Assembly: GCA_027531445.1 (NCBI GenBank) | Contig: JAPZRK010000030.1 | Span: 51,631 to 115,630, forward strand | Origin: Leptospira sp. | GTDB taxonomy: Bacteria; Spirochaetota; Leptospiria; Leptospirales; Leptospiraceae | Length of the DNA: 64,000 nt | Direction of reading: 5' to 3' | Part shown: positions 34,423-43,006 of the stretch, piece after piece | How positions within the stretch are numbered: position 1 is the first letter of the stretch | Layout of the letters: the number at the start of each line of letters is the position of its first letter | Made by a program: the position numbers and the translations under genes | The notes under the pieces: generated by a model | Database searches by the model: none | The model's input: only the letters and a program-made list of their open reading frames with translations | What the model was told of the DNA's origin: nothing

Positions 34423-35379
34423 CTAAAACCATCGTTTGATTTTAAAGTAGATTAACATAAACCCTCCGATTGAAATCATAATTCCCAAAGAGAAGTGAAA
34501 ACCGGTAGACCAGGTCAAGGTTGGAATATATCTGAAATTCATACCAAATATCCCTGCAACGAGGGACATAGGCAACATAACTGCCGTCATAATGGTAAGT
34601 ATTTTCATGATTTCATTTGTCTTCCGGCTTGAAAGTGCTATGTGTGCTTCCAATGCAGAAGATATAGATTCTATATTACTATCAACAAGTTCTAACAAAC
34701 GAATAGAATGGTCCCGAACATCACGAAAGAATGCATCTGCCTCGTCACTAAAAAAGTGGCTTTTGATCTTTTCAACATCTTCCAAAACTTCTTTGTTTTG
34801 GTTGATACCTTTCTTCATGTTCTGTAAATAACCTCTCAATCCGTATACATTTGCAATATCTAAAGATTTAGAATTTGAAAATATTTGATCTTCAAAGTGT
34901 TCAATTCTTTCTTCGATTTTTTGTGCAATCAATAATGTGTGATCGGTTTCAATATCCAAAATCTTATGTACTATAAACTCGTAACCTCTGGCCAGTAGCT
35001 TATGATTTGCTTTCCAGTCCTCTATCAAATCGCCAATGCTATCTCGATAATCTAATGTGATCGAAATGATCTGATTTTCGGTTAAGATAAAATTGAAATT
35101 TTTAGGGATAAGAATATTTTTATCGAATTGATAGCCCTTAAAAATAAAGAAGATATAGTTTGGAAATTTCTCTAATTTTATCCTACTGTTTGGATTTAGA
35201 ATGTCTTCGATCGTTAGCGGGTGAATTTTATGCTTTTCAAATAATACAGTCAGTTGTGTTTCGTTTTCTGCCGTTATATGAATCCAATGTTTCCCATGTT
35301 TTGACAATGGCAGTGGGATTTCTGGAGAAATCTCTTCCTTTGAAGAAGGAGTAAGGATATAGTTAAATCTACCTGGCAT
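34423..35379 (-). CDS. corA: CorA-family magnesium/cobalt channel
   Basis: A 318-residue CorA transporter: a cytoplasmic N-terminal domain with PLTIEDILNPNSRIKLEKF, a long helical stalk (about 140-250) and two C-terminal membrane helices. The universal GMN selectivity motif is in LVAGIFGMNFRYIP between them. It follows the M61 peptidase gene after 7 bp and ends the minus-strand operon. Mg2+ is the likely ion; Co2+ or Zn2+ transport cannot be excluded. Confidence 0.94.
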   Translation of the reverse strand: MPGRFNYILTPSSKEEISPEIPLPLSKHGKHWIHITAENETQLTVLFEKHKIHPLTIEDILNPNSRIKLEKFPNYIFFIFKGYQFDKNILIPKNFNFILTENQIISITLDYRDSIGDLIEDWKANHKLLARGYEFIVHKILDIETDHTLLIAQKIEERIEHFEDQIFSNSKSLDIANVYGLRGYLQNMKKGINQNKEVLEDVEKIKSHFFSDEADAFFRDVRDHSIRLLELVDSNIESISSALEAHIALSSRKTNEIMKILTIMTAVMLPMSLVAGIFGMNFRYIPTLTWSTGFHFSLGIMISIGGFMLIYFKIKRWF

Positions 35380-35386
35380 AAGCTAT

Positions 35387-37132
35387 TTATTCTCTATAAA
35401 AAAAGACATCTTGTAACAACTTAATTTCAGAGGGAATTTCTGGCGAAAATATAAATTTTTTAGTTTTAAAGTCACTTCCTACTTCCACCATGACCTCCTT
35501 CGTTTTACCAAATCGTGCAAGCAGAATATGAATTCTTTCTTTGGGTTTCAATTGTTTTTCCAAACGATCGAAACTAGTTTTGTTCATTCTCATTCCATTT
35601 ATTGCTAAAATCTCATCGTCCAACTGGAGTTCAGGTATCGGTGACGTTTCACCCTTATGTAACAATTTATTGATAAAAAGATTCCCGTTTCGTTCTTTAA
35701 CTTTAAATCCGAGATCGCTTACTTCATCAGCATCGATGCGATTTGCACCAATCCAAAACAAATACTTTTCTGTAGGTATTTTGTTAGGTTTAGTCAAATA
35801 TTGATCAAACTCAATTTTAAGATCTACACCAGTAGTTTTTTTTGCAATATCAAAAAATTCTTGTTTCGTAAACCCTCGATCTTTCTCCAAATAATATAAA
35901 TTATATAATGAACGCAAAATATCCAAGAAGGAATATTTGCCCGATGTTTCTTTTAGAATATATATAACCATACATAAAATGAGTACTGCTCCTTTCGTAT
36001 AGTAGGATACAGAAACATTATGACTGTTTCCGTTTCGTTTGTAGTATTTATTCCATGCGGTAAAAGATGATTCTTCGAGGCTCATCCATAATTGCGCATC
36101 TGTATCTTCAAGAGAAATAACATCACTCTGTAATCTTGAGAAAAATTCATCCTTAGTAAACAAACCAGATAGGTAAAGAAAGTAAATATCGTAGAAGCTG
36201 GTTGCTCCTTCTGCAATCCACAATTCTTTGGTGAGATTAGGATTCTGATAATCAAAAGGACCTAGAACAATGGGACGAATTCTTTTTACATTCCAAAGGT
36301 GGAAATATTCATGAGAAAGTAGTTCAAGTAATTTTTTATACTCTTCCTCGTCTGCCAAATTGTCTGGACTAAAGTAATTTACACTGCTTGCTTTGTGCTC
36401 CAAACCTCCATAAGCTTGTTGTGATAAATTCAAGATAAAAAGATAATATGAATTCGGGGAATGTCCCATTGCTTTGATTTGTGCAGAACATATTTTTTTT
36501 AGGTCTACCGCCAATTTTTCCTTAAAACTATAGGCGAGGCTCCCTTCAACGATTAATTCGTGTTTGCAGTTCCCAGTATCAAAGAAAATTGAATTTTGAT
36601 TGGAAAGGTGAAATGGAGAATCATACAAATCATCAAAAGAATTTGCATAAAAAAAATCTTCACTGCCTTTTTGAAGCGAAGTAAAGATATTTGAAAAAAA
36701 GTTAGATGTATCAAATTGAATTTGTAAAGATTGGTTCAATGATCCTTTTGGATATAAAAACATAGCTGGTGGATTGATAAATCCAAACTCAGTTGTCAAA
36801 TAATTAGTTCTAACGGTATAATCCTCAAATGCATAGATTACATATTTAATTACTGCAGAATTTCCGTGCAAGACTACATTCCATTCGTGGAGTCCAATTT
36901 GTTCCCATTGTAATTCAGCATTTGTTTTTCCATCGAGAGCTGTGAATTGATAGAGATGGGTAGAATAATCTCGGATCATATACGAACCAGGCGTCCAGGC
37001 AGGCAAACAAAGGTTGACGTTATCCTTATCCGATGTTAAGTGAAGAGTCACGTCAAAGTAGTGACGATGGATATCCTTTATTTGAATAAGATATGAATAG
37101 CTAATTTTAGTATTTGCTTGAGTCATTGTCAA
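35387..37132 (-). CDS. M61-family metallopeptidase with PDZ domain
   Basis: A 581-residue glycyl-aminopeptidase-type M61 enzyme. The N-terminal beta domain has LCLPAWTPGSYMIRDYSTHL. The thermolysin-like domain has the zinc site HEYFHLWNVKRIRP and the third ligand in WIAEGATSFYD. A PDZ domain at about 475-565 includes LQLDDEILAINGM. No signal peptide is seen, so it is probably cytoplasmic. The start overlaps the stop of the upstream VOC gene as ATGA, and corA follows after 7 bp. Confidence 0.92.
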   Translation of the reverse strand: MTMTQANTKISYSYLIQIKDIHRHYFDVTLHLTSDKDNVNLCLPAWTPGSYMIRDYSTHLYQFTALDGKTNAELQWEQIGLHEWNVVLHGNSAVIKYVIYAFEDYTVRTNYLTTEFGFINPPAMFLYPKGSLNQSLQIQFDTSNFFSNIFTSLQKGSEDFFYANSFDDLYDSPFHLSNQNSIFFDTGNCKHELIVEGSLAYSFKEKLAVDLKKICSAQIKAMGHSPNSYYLFILNLSQQAYGGLEHKASSVNYFSPDNLADEEEYKKLLELLSHEYFHLWNVKRIRPIVLGPFDYQNPNLTKELWIAEGATSFYDIYFLYLSGLFTKDEFFSRLQSDVISLEDTDAQLWMSLEESSFTAWNKYYKRNGNSHNVSVSYYTKGAVLILCMVIYILKETSGKYSFLDILRSLYNLYYLEKDRGFTKQEFFDIAKKTTGVDLKIEFDQYLTKPNKIPTEKYLFWIGANRIDADEVSDLGFKVKERNGNLFINKLLHKGETSPIPELQLDDEILAINGMRMNKTSFDRLEKQLKPKERIHILLARFGKTKEVMVEVGSDFKTKKFIFSPEIPSEIKLLQDVFFYRE

Positions 37133-37476
37133 AAGTTCCTTAATCGAGTAGGGTAGCTACTTACGCCTAACAAATTGCCATCTGGATCATGGAAATAAAC
37201 AGTATAGTCCGTTCGGTGACTTGGTTTTATAGAACTTAGGAATATTTCCCATAATTTATCATCTGCATCATTGTATGCAAATACCAATGCTTTGGCACCT
37301 TTCTTCTCGCCATGCTCAATCATAAGAATGAAACCATCAAATTCGATCCATATCGATCTCAAACTACCATCAATCGTCTCAAAAAACTCATTTTTTTTAA
37401 CTGAATTAGGGAGTAGCAGATAAAAATCGGCTAGATTTGAGACATAGGGAGTTCCGATTGCTATATGGTGTAACAT
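37129..37476 (-). CDS. VOC (glyoxalase/dioxygenase-fold) protein
   Basis: A 115-residue protein with the paired beta-alpha-beta pattern of the vicinal-oxygen-chelate superfamily: MLHHIAIGTPYVSNLADFYL at the start, SIWIEFDGFILMIEH as the first-half end, and VYFHDPDGNLLGVSSYP at the C-terminus. The HDPDGN motif is typical of small glyoxalase-like proteins. The metal ligands would be His4, a Glu near the middle and one later residue. It is the first gene of the M61-corA operon. No substrate can be proposed. Confidence 0.8.
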   Translation of the reverse strand: MLHHIAIGTPYVSNLADFYLLLPNSVKKNEFFETIDGSLRSIWIEFDGFILMIEHGEKKGAKALVFAYNDADDKLWEIFLSSIKPSHRTDYTVYFHDPDGNLLGVSSYPTRLRNF

Positions 37477-37541
37477 TTTTTACTTTTCAAAAGCCTTTCC
37501 CAGTCAGATATTAACATCAAATAAAACCATCGGAGTTTTTC

Positions 37542-37820
37542 ATGAAAAAAACACTCGTATTTGCTCTATTTTTGAGCCTAGCTCTCACAAATTGTAAATC
37601 AAAAGTTTATACACAAGAAGAATGTGAAGCGGCACTTACATCAGCATTCGTTGCAATTGAAGAAGAAGCGAAAAAGAACCCACAAGCCGCTCCTTTACTT
37701 GCAGGTCTCCAACAAGGAAAAGCTAAAATGATTGAACAGTGTATGGAAGGAAAATTTGATCCAAATTGCCTTAAAAATGCACCTGGTTTAACTGGCATTA
37801 TGGGATGTGTTAAAAAGTAA
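37542..37820 (+). CDS. Small Cys-containing lipoprotein (Leptospira TIGR04454-like)
   Basis: A 92-residue lipoprotein: signal MKKTLVFALFLSLALTNC with lipidated Cys18. The mature protein has four further Cys (EECEAAL, IEQCMEGKFDPNCLK, IMGCVKK), which could form two disulfides in the periplasm. The length and pattern resemble the TIGR04454 lipoproteins of Leptospira as I recall them. It stands alone and ends in a strong bidirectional terminator. Function unknown. Confidence 0.74.
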   Translation: MKKTLVFALFLSLALTNCKSKVYTQEECEAALTSAFVAIEEEAKKNPQAAPLLAGLQQGKAKMIEQCMEGKFDPNCLKNAPGLTGIMGCVKK

Positions 37821-37834
37821 ACTTTTTCTAAATC

Positions 37835-37864
37835 AATGACCTCCCAGATGGGGGTCATTTCTCT
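37835..37864. terminator. Bidirectional hairpin terminator
   Basis: AATGACCTCCC and GGGGGTCATT form a stem of about ten pairs around an AGAT loop, followed on the plus strand by TTCTCTCTTT and on the minus strand by GATTTAG. It lies between the small lipoprotein gene and the end of the convergent hypothetical gene, whose last codons it overlaps. Confidence 0.8.
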
Positions 37865-38142
37865 CTTTCGATTCTCTCAAAACCTACTGGTTCTAGATAA
37901 CAACCATGCTCTCTATATGGTCCATTTTCGAAAAAGTAAATCTTTTGAGCGTATCGCTTTCCCTCCCATAGACATCTTTTACAGATAAAAGGCGAAATAG
38001 CCCAATCTTCACATTCCTCAGGTCGAAATGTTGGCCAAACACGTAACAATGGTTTGGACAGCTCAATCTCGGTTTTTTCAGGCAACAATACTAAGGGAAA
38101 AATTGTTACTAGGAACACGATCCACTTCAGTATGAACTTCAT
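37855..38142 (-). CDS. Small exported or membrane-anchored hypothetical protein
   Basis: A 95-residue protein with start ATG 38142. MKFILKWIVFLVTIFPLVLLP is a signal peptide or anchor. The mature part has three Cys in PEECEDWAISPFICKRCLWEG and one in HGCYLEPVG, which could bind a metal or form disulfides. I do not know the family. It is divergent from the EamA transporter gene, whose start is 44 bp away, and shares a terminator hairpin with the lipoprotein gene. Confidence 0.55.
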   Translation of the reverse strand: MKFILKWIVFLVTIFPLVLLPEKTEIELSKPLLRVWPTFRPEECEDWAISPFICKRCLWEGKRYAQKIYFFENGPYREHGCYLEPVGFERIEREK

Positions 38143-38185
38143 CAAATTTAGTATCGGTGAAAAACTAGTTTTTCACTATGGAATT

Positions 38186-39097
38186 ATGACAGAAAGAAAA
38201 CCAGTTATTCAAAGTGGAATTAACGGCGCCATATTAGTTCTCTTTGGAGCGATTCTTTTTTCTGCAAAGGCTGTAGTCGTTAAACTCACTTATACCTACC
38301 AAATTAGTGCGACAACTTCGCTCTTTTTTCGAATGTTCTTTGCATTTCCATTTCTAGTTTGGATCGCATATTCGGAAGAAAAAAAGGCAACAAAAAGAAT
38401 TTCACGGAGGGAATGGTCCTCTCTCATTTTAATGGGGATCGTCGGTTACTATCTGGCGAGTTTATTTGATTTTCTTGGACTACAATATATCACCGCAGGT
38501 CTTGAACGAATTATTCTTTTCATCTATCCGACATTAGTTGTGCTCCTCTCCTTCTTATTTTTTAAAACTAGGATACATCTGAAGGAAGTGATTTCTCTGC
38601 TCTTAACCTATACAGGTGTAGCAATCGCTTACAGCCAAGATTTAAAAGTAGGTGAGGCAAACGATGTATCACTTGGTGCCTTCTTTATTCTACTTTCTGC
38701 TCTAACGTATGCCATTTATCTGATGGGAAGTGGAAGTATGATCCCAAAAATAGGCGCAAAACGATTTACCGCCTACGCTCTTGCGATCTCTTCCATTGTC
38801 GTTTTTTTGCATTTTTTATTCTTCGGAAAATGGTCTGAGCTATCCCAGCCAATAGAATTTTACGGATTGGCATTTATACTGGGAACCGTCAATACCGTTG
38901 TGCCGGCAATCTTTGTCTCGGAAGGTATCAAAAAAGTCGGATCTAAGACGGCGGCGATCATCGGTTCTGTCGGTCCGATGTCAACTTTGCTGCTTGCATA
39001 TTGGTTTTTGGGCGAGCAAATCTCTATTTTCCATGCAATTGGGACGATATTTGTTCTATCAGGTGTCTTTTTGATTAGTAGTCAGAAAAAGCCCTAG
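38186..39097 (+). CDS. EamA/DMT-superfamily permease
   Basis: A 303-residue membrane protein with ten helices in two EamA repeats: AILVLFGAILFSAKAVVVKL begins repeat one and LGAFFILLSALTYAIYLMGS repeat two. The conserved GLERIILFIYPTLVVLLSF and YTGVAIAYSQDL segments are typical. The start at 38186 is chosen because upstream reading to 38054 would overlap the divergent gene. These proteins export or import small metabolites such as amino acids or nucleobases; the substrate is unknown. Confidence 0.9.
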   Translation: MTERKPVIQSGINGAILVLFGAILFSAKAVVVKLTYTYQISATTSLFFRMFFAFPFLVWIAYSEEKKATKRISRREWSSLILMGIVGYYLASLFDFLGLQYITAGLERIILFIYPTLVVLLSFLFFKTRIHLKEVISLLLTYTGVAIAYSQDLKVGEANDVSLGAFFILLSALTYAIYLMGSGSMIPKIGAKRFTAYALAISSIVVFLHFLFFGKWSELSQPIEFYGLAFILGTVNTVVPAIFVSEGIKKVGSKTAAIIGSVGPMSTLLLAYWFLGEQISIFHAIGTIFVLSGVFLISSQKKP

Positions 39098-39172
39098 AAA
39101 GGCGTTTTAACGGAGAAATTTTTTTCTTTCAATTGTTCATACAATTGGATGATAAACGAGGGTTTTAAATTT

Positions 39173-40300
39173 ATGAAAATCATATTTGGCATTTTCATTT
39201 GGATTTGTTCTATTTTTTGGGCATCGACCAACCTACAGGCGCAATTTACTTGTACCGGCCAAGCATGCCAATTCCTACCTACGGACATAACTAACAGTGC
39301 AAATCGATCTTTTACTCGATTACAAACTGAATATATAAACGAAGTACTCAAAACAAACACCGAAGCTGGCTTTCTTGCAAACATAGGAACATCTAATATA
39401 GGAACTGGAACAGTAAGGCGTATCCAGTTTGGTGTTAGTGTTTCGGCTGCAGGTTACAAAAAAGATGATATCGCCATCGAGGAGCCTGGATTTAAATTAC
39501 CCAAATTACCGAACGTTGGTGGTGCAGTTATTCCCAATGTCAATGTTGATTTTAATCCTGGATGGCTTCTCGGTTTCGAAAGTCGCCATTGGTTAAGTAG
39601 GTTTGGGATTTTTTTGCATGGCATGGATATGGTGGTCTCCAACAAACAATTGCAAGGTCTTTCAAACAATAAAAATTATGAAGGGCGCATCACCGTCAAA
39701 AATTATGGTGGAATGATTCGATACCAGCTGATTGAGAAAGAAGGCTTTCTCATGAATATGTTTACATGGGATGGCATCAACATCGGTGCCGGACACCATG
39801 TCATGGAAGAAAATTTTGGGTTTAAATATTTGGAAGGCAAAGCCGCGACCATCCAAACAAATGGAGTTTCGGCAAAATGGGGTGGTGATACAAATTTCCT
39901 CTATGGCACAAAGGTTCGAACTACCAATGTGGACGTACGCACAGGAATTGGGCTTTTTTGGATTGCGAACCTGATCGTCGGTGGAGGGTACAGTTGGAAT
40001 ACGGGTGATAGCAGTATTTCCATGTCAAGATCTGGTCCACTCATCATTCAAGCAAATAACGTCAGTGTCCTTGAAATTCCAAGAGAATACCAATCACAAA
40101 TTGATCCCTCAATTTTATCTGCGAATCCTTCCGGTACACTTGGTCTTGGGCTTTCAGGTGACGCCAATATCAAAAGAAATATGGGTTATGCGATAGGTGG
40201 TTTGGAATTGGATGTATACTTACTTAAAGTAATTTTAGAGGGGTTGTATGGCGGAAAGGATTTGTACTCTGCAAATTTAGGTGTAAAAATCTCTCTCTAA
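39173..40300 (+). CDS. Leptospiral surface beta-barrel-like protein (possibly Lsa36-family)
   Basis: A 375-residue exported protein. The ATG 39173 is preferred over 39149 because GAGGG lies 10 bases upstream. The signal peptide ends at TNLQA, followed by QFTCTGQACQFLP with two Cys and TDITNSANRS. The rest is Gly-rich with strand-like runs (RRIQFGVSVSAAGY, WLLGFESRHWLS, KVRTTNVDVRTGIGLFWI) ending in LYSANLGVKISL, a barrel-type C-terminus. NCBI uses 'Lsa36 family surface (lipo)protein' for similar leptospiral proteins; I make this link only tentatively. Confidence 0.65.
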   Translation: MKIIFGIFIWICSIFWASTNLQAQFTCTGQACQFLPTDITNSANRSFTRLQTEYINEVLKTNTEAGFLANIGTSNIGTGTVRRIQFGVSVSAAGYKKDDIAIEEPGFKLPKLPNVGGAVIPNVNVDFNPGWLLGFESRHWLSRFGIFLHGMDMVVSNKQLQGLSNNKNYEGRITVKNYGGMIRYQLIEKEGFLMNMFTWDGINIGAGHHVMEENFGFKYLEGKAATIQTNGVSAKWGGDTNFLYGTKVRTTNVDVRTGIGLFWIANLIVGGGYSWNTGDSSISMSRSGPLIIQANNVSVLEIPREYQSQIDPSILSANPSGTLGLGLSGDANIKRNMGYAIGGLELDVYLLKVILEGLYGGKDLYSANLGVKISL

Positions 40301-40327
40301 ATTCTCTCAAAGATCAAAAAGATCCAT

Positions 40328-40382
40328 GAGTTCCATCTAAAAATCCCTTTTCGGAATCGAATGATTTATTAAGATGGAACTC
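40328..40382 (+). promoter_or_regulatory. Inverted repeat masking the ribosome-binding site of the first chemoreceptor gene
   Basis: GAGTTCCATCT at 40328-40338 is the exact reverse complement of AGATGGAACTC at 40372-40382, with a 33-base loop between. The only Shine-Dalgarno-like GGA before the ATG at 40385 lies inside the 3' arm. A folded leader would hide it, so this looks like a translational control element. That it works this way is inference. Confidence 0.55.
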
Positions 40383-40384
40383 TA

Positions 40385-42937
40385 ATGAGTTCATATAAAA
40401 AATTCTCTCGCAGTTTTTTTCTTTCTACTGAAGTTATCAACTTTGTCGTCATTGTTCCACTTGCTTTTATTTTTATTTATTTCTTCGTAGAGCCAACTTA
40501 CAATCAATTCATCGCGATAGTGATAGGAACGGTTGGAGCCATTTTAGCTTCTCAGCTTCCTTTCTTTTTTACTTTGGCTAAAATGAAGCCCCTCAAAATT
40601 TATCTTCAAAAACGAGATGAAGGAAGAACAATTGAAACGACTGAACTACTTCATACAAGAAATACGGCCGTCTCTTTTCCAAAATATATTTTATACAGCG
40701 CGATTTTCCGCTGGTGTCTGGGAATTTTTGTAGCATCGCTTCCATTTATCAATGTCGAAGAAACAACTAAAACGCAATCTATCAACTACGTCGGAGTTTT
40801 AATTTTTGTCTCCATCATCAATATTCTCATTTCTTTTACTTCTGCGAGCATCAACGTAAACCGCCTTTTTGCAAATGGCATATTTGATCAGAAGGATACA
40901 GATTCATCTATCGCGGATCAGTTCAAATACCAAAGCTTAAAAGCGAATCTACCCATACTAATTTCTGCATTACTACAAATGTTGTTGGTCGCACTTATCC
41001 TTCTAAGTTTTAACTCGATGAAATCCGCAGTTGATTCTTCGTATCGAAATCAATTATATAACATCAGTTTGAACAATTCCGTACATATATCAAATTTCTT
41101 TCAGGAAAAAGAAGTTGCGATTCAAGAATTTGTAAACAATCCATACCATAAAAAATTGGTGGCCGAAAAAAAATGGAAAGAACTCACGCCCATCCTAAGT
41201 AAAATTTTCGACGACAAAGGTTCTTACTTTGAGAATGTGTTTATTGCCTCTGTTTCGGCGCCTTATAGGATTGAGGCGACTGGTCTTCCTGGTGGGGCAA
41301 GTGTTGGCTTCCCAATACAAGAATCACCAGGCGCTTCGGAAAATATTAAACAGACACTTGCTGGTAAAGTTTTTTTCAGCTCGATCTTTCCATCACCAAT
41401 TACAAAAACTGCCGTTATCCTTCTAACTGCTCCCATGGTTTCGGACTCAGGAGAGATCATCGCGATGGTCGGGTTTCCTTTTTTGGTAGGGGATTTTGTC
41501 CAAAAAGCTGTAGGAGATTTAAAGCTTGGTGAAAGCGGTCATGCATTCGTATTAGATAGAGAGCTACTAACCATCTATCATCCAGGTGCCGCATATCAAC
41601 TGTACGACTTTAAGCAGGCTTCATTTGCCTCTCAAATTCAGGAAAAGAATAGTGAAAAATCCATTCTTTACCAATTGGATGGAAAAAGAAATGTAATGAT
41701 GATTCGTTACAATGAAGATTATCAGTATTACTTTGGTGCTTCCATGGGTCAAGATGTCATCGAAGGTAATTCGATAGATGCCCTTATCAATCAATCACTT
41801 GTTTCTATTTTAAGTTTTATTCTCATCAATATAGCAGTCGTTCTACTGCTACGATCTAGACTGGCAGGTCTTGACCGTATTGATCAAATTTTAAATTCCA
41901 TCCAGTCGGGTGATTTGACTTCAAAGGCAAAAATTGATGCTGTCGATGAATTCGGGAAAATCCAACTCGGACTCAATCAAACCATTGATCAAATAGCAGA
42001 CGTTGTAGGAGCCAATCAAACGGCTTCTGAAGACCTTGCTTCTTCTGCCGAACAAATGTCTGTTTCACTGAATAGTTTATCTTCCAATGCACAAACCCAA
42101 GCCGCAGCGGCGGAAGAAATTTCAGCCTCTATTGAAGAAATCTCTGCCGCAATTCAAAGTGTTGATTCACAGGCAGAAGAACAGTTCCGAAAAGTAGATT
42201 TTCTCAAAAGCCAAATGGATTCTCTTTCTCAAATCATTTCGACGATGGGTAAACAAGTTGGAACAGCGGCCACTAGTGTTTCTCAGATCACTAGTGAAGC
42301 AAAGGCAGGGCAGGCTTCCCTTGACTCAATGAGAACTAGCATTGGAAAAATTAGCAATAGTTCAGCGGAAATCGGAAATGTGATCGAGATTATCAACAAT
42401 ATCTCGGAACAAATCAATTTACTTGCTCTCAATGCGGCAATTGAAGCTGCAAGGGCAGGTGTTTATGGTCGTGGATTTGCTGTTGTTGCCGATGAGATTG
42501 GAAAGTTGGCAGATAAAACTGCTCAGTCGATCAAGGATATTGATGAATTGATTCATGCAAATGAAGTTGAGATCGAAAGTGGTACAAAAACGATCGAATC
42601 TACGATCTCGTTAATTTCTACCATTATCACTGGTGTAAACACATTCCAACAGCTTACACAATCCATTGAGGCGAATACCAAAGAACAGAGCAAAATAAAC
42701 ATCCAAGTGACTGCGGAAGTCGAAAACGTGAATCAAATCAGCCAGCAAATCAAACTCTCCATGGAGGAGCAAAAAAATGCGATAAGTGAGGTTTCACATG
42801 CAATTTTCAATATCAATGATCTGACTCAATCTACTGCGGCTGGATTGGAAGAAATGACGGCTACTTCTGGTGGCATCGCGAACCTTGCAGAAAATTTAAA
42901 ACGTAAAATCAACTTCTTCCGATTGACGAATTCTTAA
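40385..42937 (+). CDS. Methyl-accepting chemotaxis protein with multi-helix N-terminus and Cache-type sensor
   Basis: An 850-residue chemoreceptor. Unlike the usual two-helix design it begins with five predicted membrane helices (about 14-32, 39-60, 97-117, 131-152, 184-207), then a periplasmic Cache-like domain (about 208-470, with GESGHAFVLDRELLTIYHP), a sixth helix (about 473-493), a HAMP region and a cytoplasmic signalling domain from about 560. The tip reads INLLALNAAIEAARAG followed by GRGFAVVADEIGKLA, the CheA/CheW contact hairpin. It is the first of two tandem paralogues and has an inverted repeat over its ribosome-binding site. Confidence 0.9.
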   Translation: MSSYKKFSRSFFLSTEVINFVVIVPLAFIFIYFFVEPTYNQFIAIVIGTVGAILASQLPFFFTLAKMKPLKIYLQKRDEGRTIETTELLHTRNTAVSFPKYILYSAIFRWCLGIFVASLPFINVEETTKTQSINYVGVLIFVSIINILISFTSASINVNRLFANGIFDQKDTDSSIADQFKYQSLKANLPILISALLQMLLVALILLSFNSMKSAVDSSYRNQLYNISLNNSVHISNFFQEKEVAIQEFVNNPYHKKLVAEKKWKELTPILSKIFDDKGSYFENVFIASVSAPYRIEATGLPGGASVGFPIQESPGASENIKQTLAGKVFFSSIFPSPITKTAVILLTAPMVSDSGEIIAMVGFPFLVGDFVQKAVGDLKLGESGHAFVLDRELLTIYHPGAAYQLYDFKQASFASQIQEKNSEKSILYQLDGKRNVMMIRYNEDYQYYFGASMGQDVIEGNSIDALINQSLVSILSFILINIAVVLLLRSRLAGLDRIDQILNSIQSGDLTSKAKIDAVDEFGKIQLGLNQTIDQIADVVGANQTASEDLASSAEQMSVSLNSLSSNAQTQAAAAEEISASIEEISAAIQSVDSQAEEQFRKVDFLKSQMDSLSQIISTMGKQVGTAATSVSQITSEAKAGQASLDSMRTSIGKISNSSAEIGNVIEIINNISEQINLLALNAAIEAARAGVYGRGFAVVADEIGKLADKTAQSIKDIDELIHANEVEIESGTKTIESTISLISTIITGVNTFQQLTQSIEANTKEQSKINIQVTAEVENVNQISQQIKLSMEEQKNAISEVSHAIFNINDLTQSTAAGLEEMTATSGGIANLAENLKRKINFFRLTNS

Positions 42938-43006
42938 GACCACTATCTCGGATAATCGGTTGCATTCCAAAAACTAACGCTTTAAGGTGTCTTTTGGGTC
43001 ACCTAA

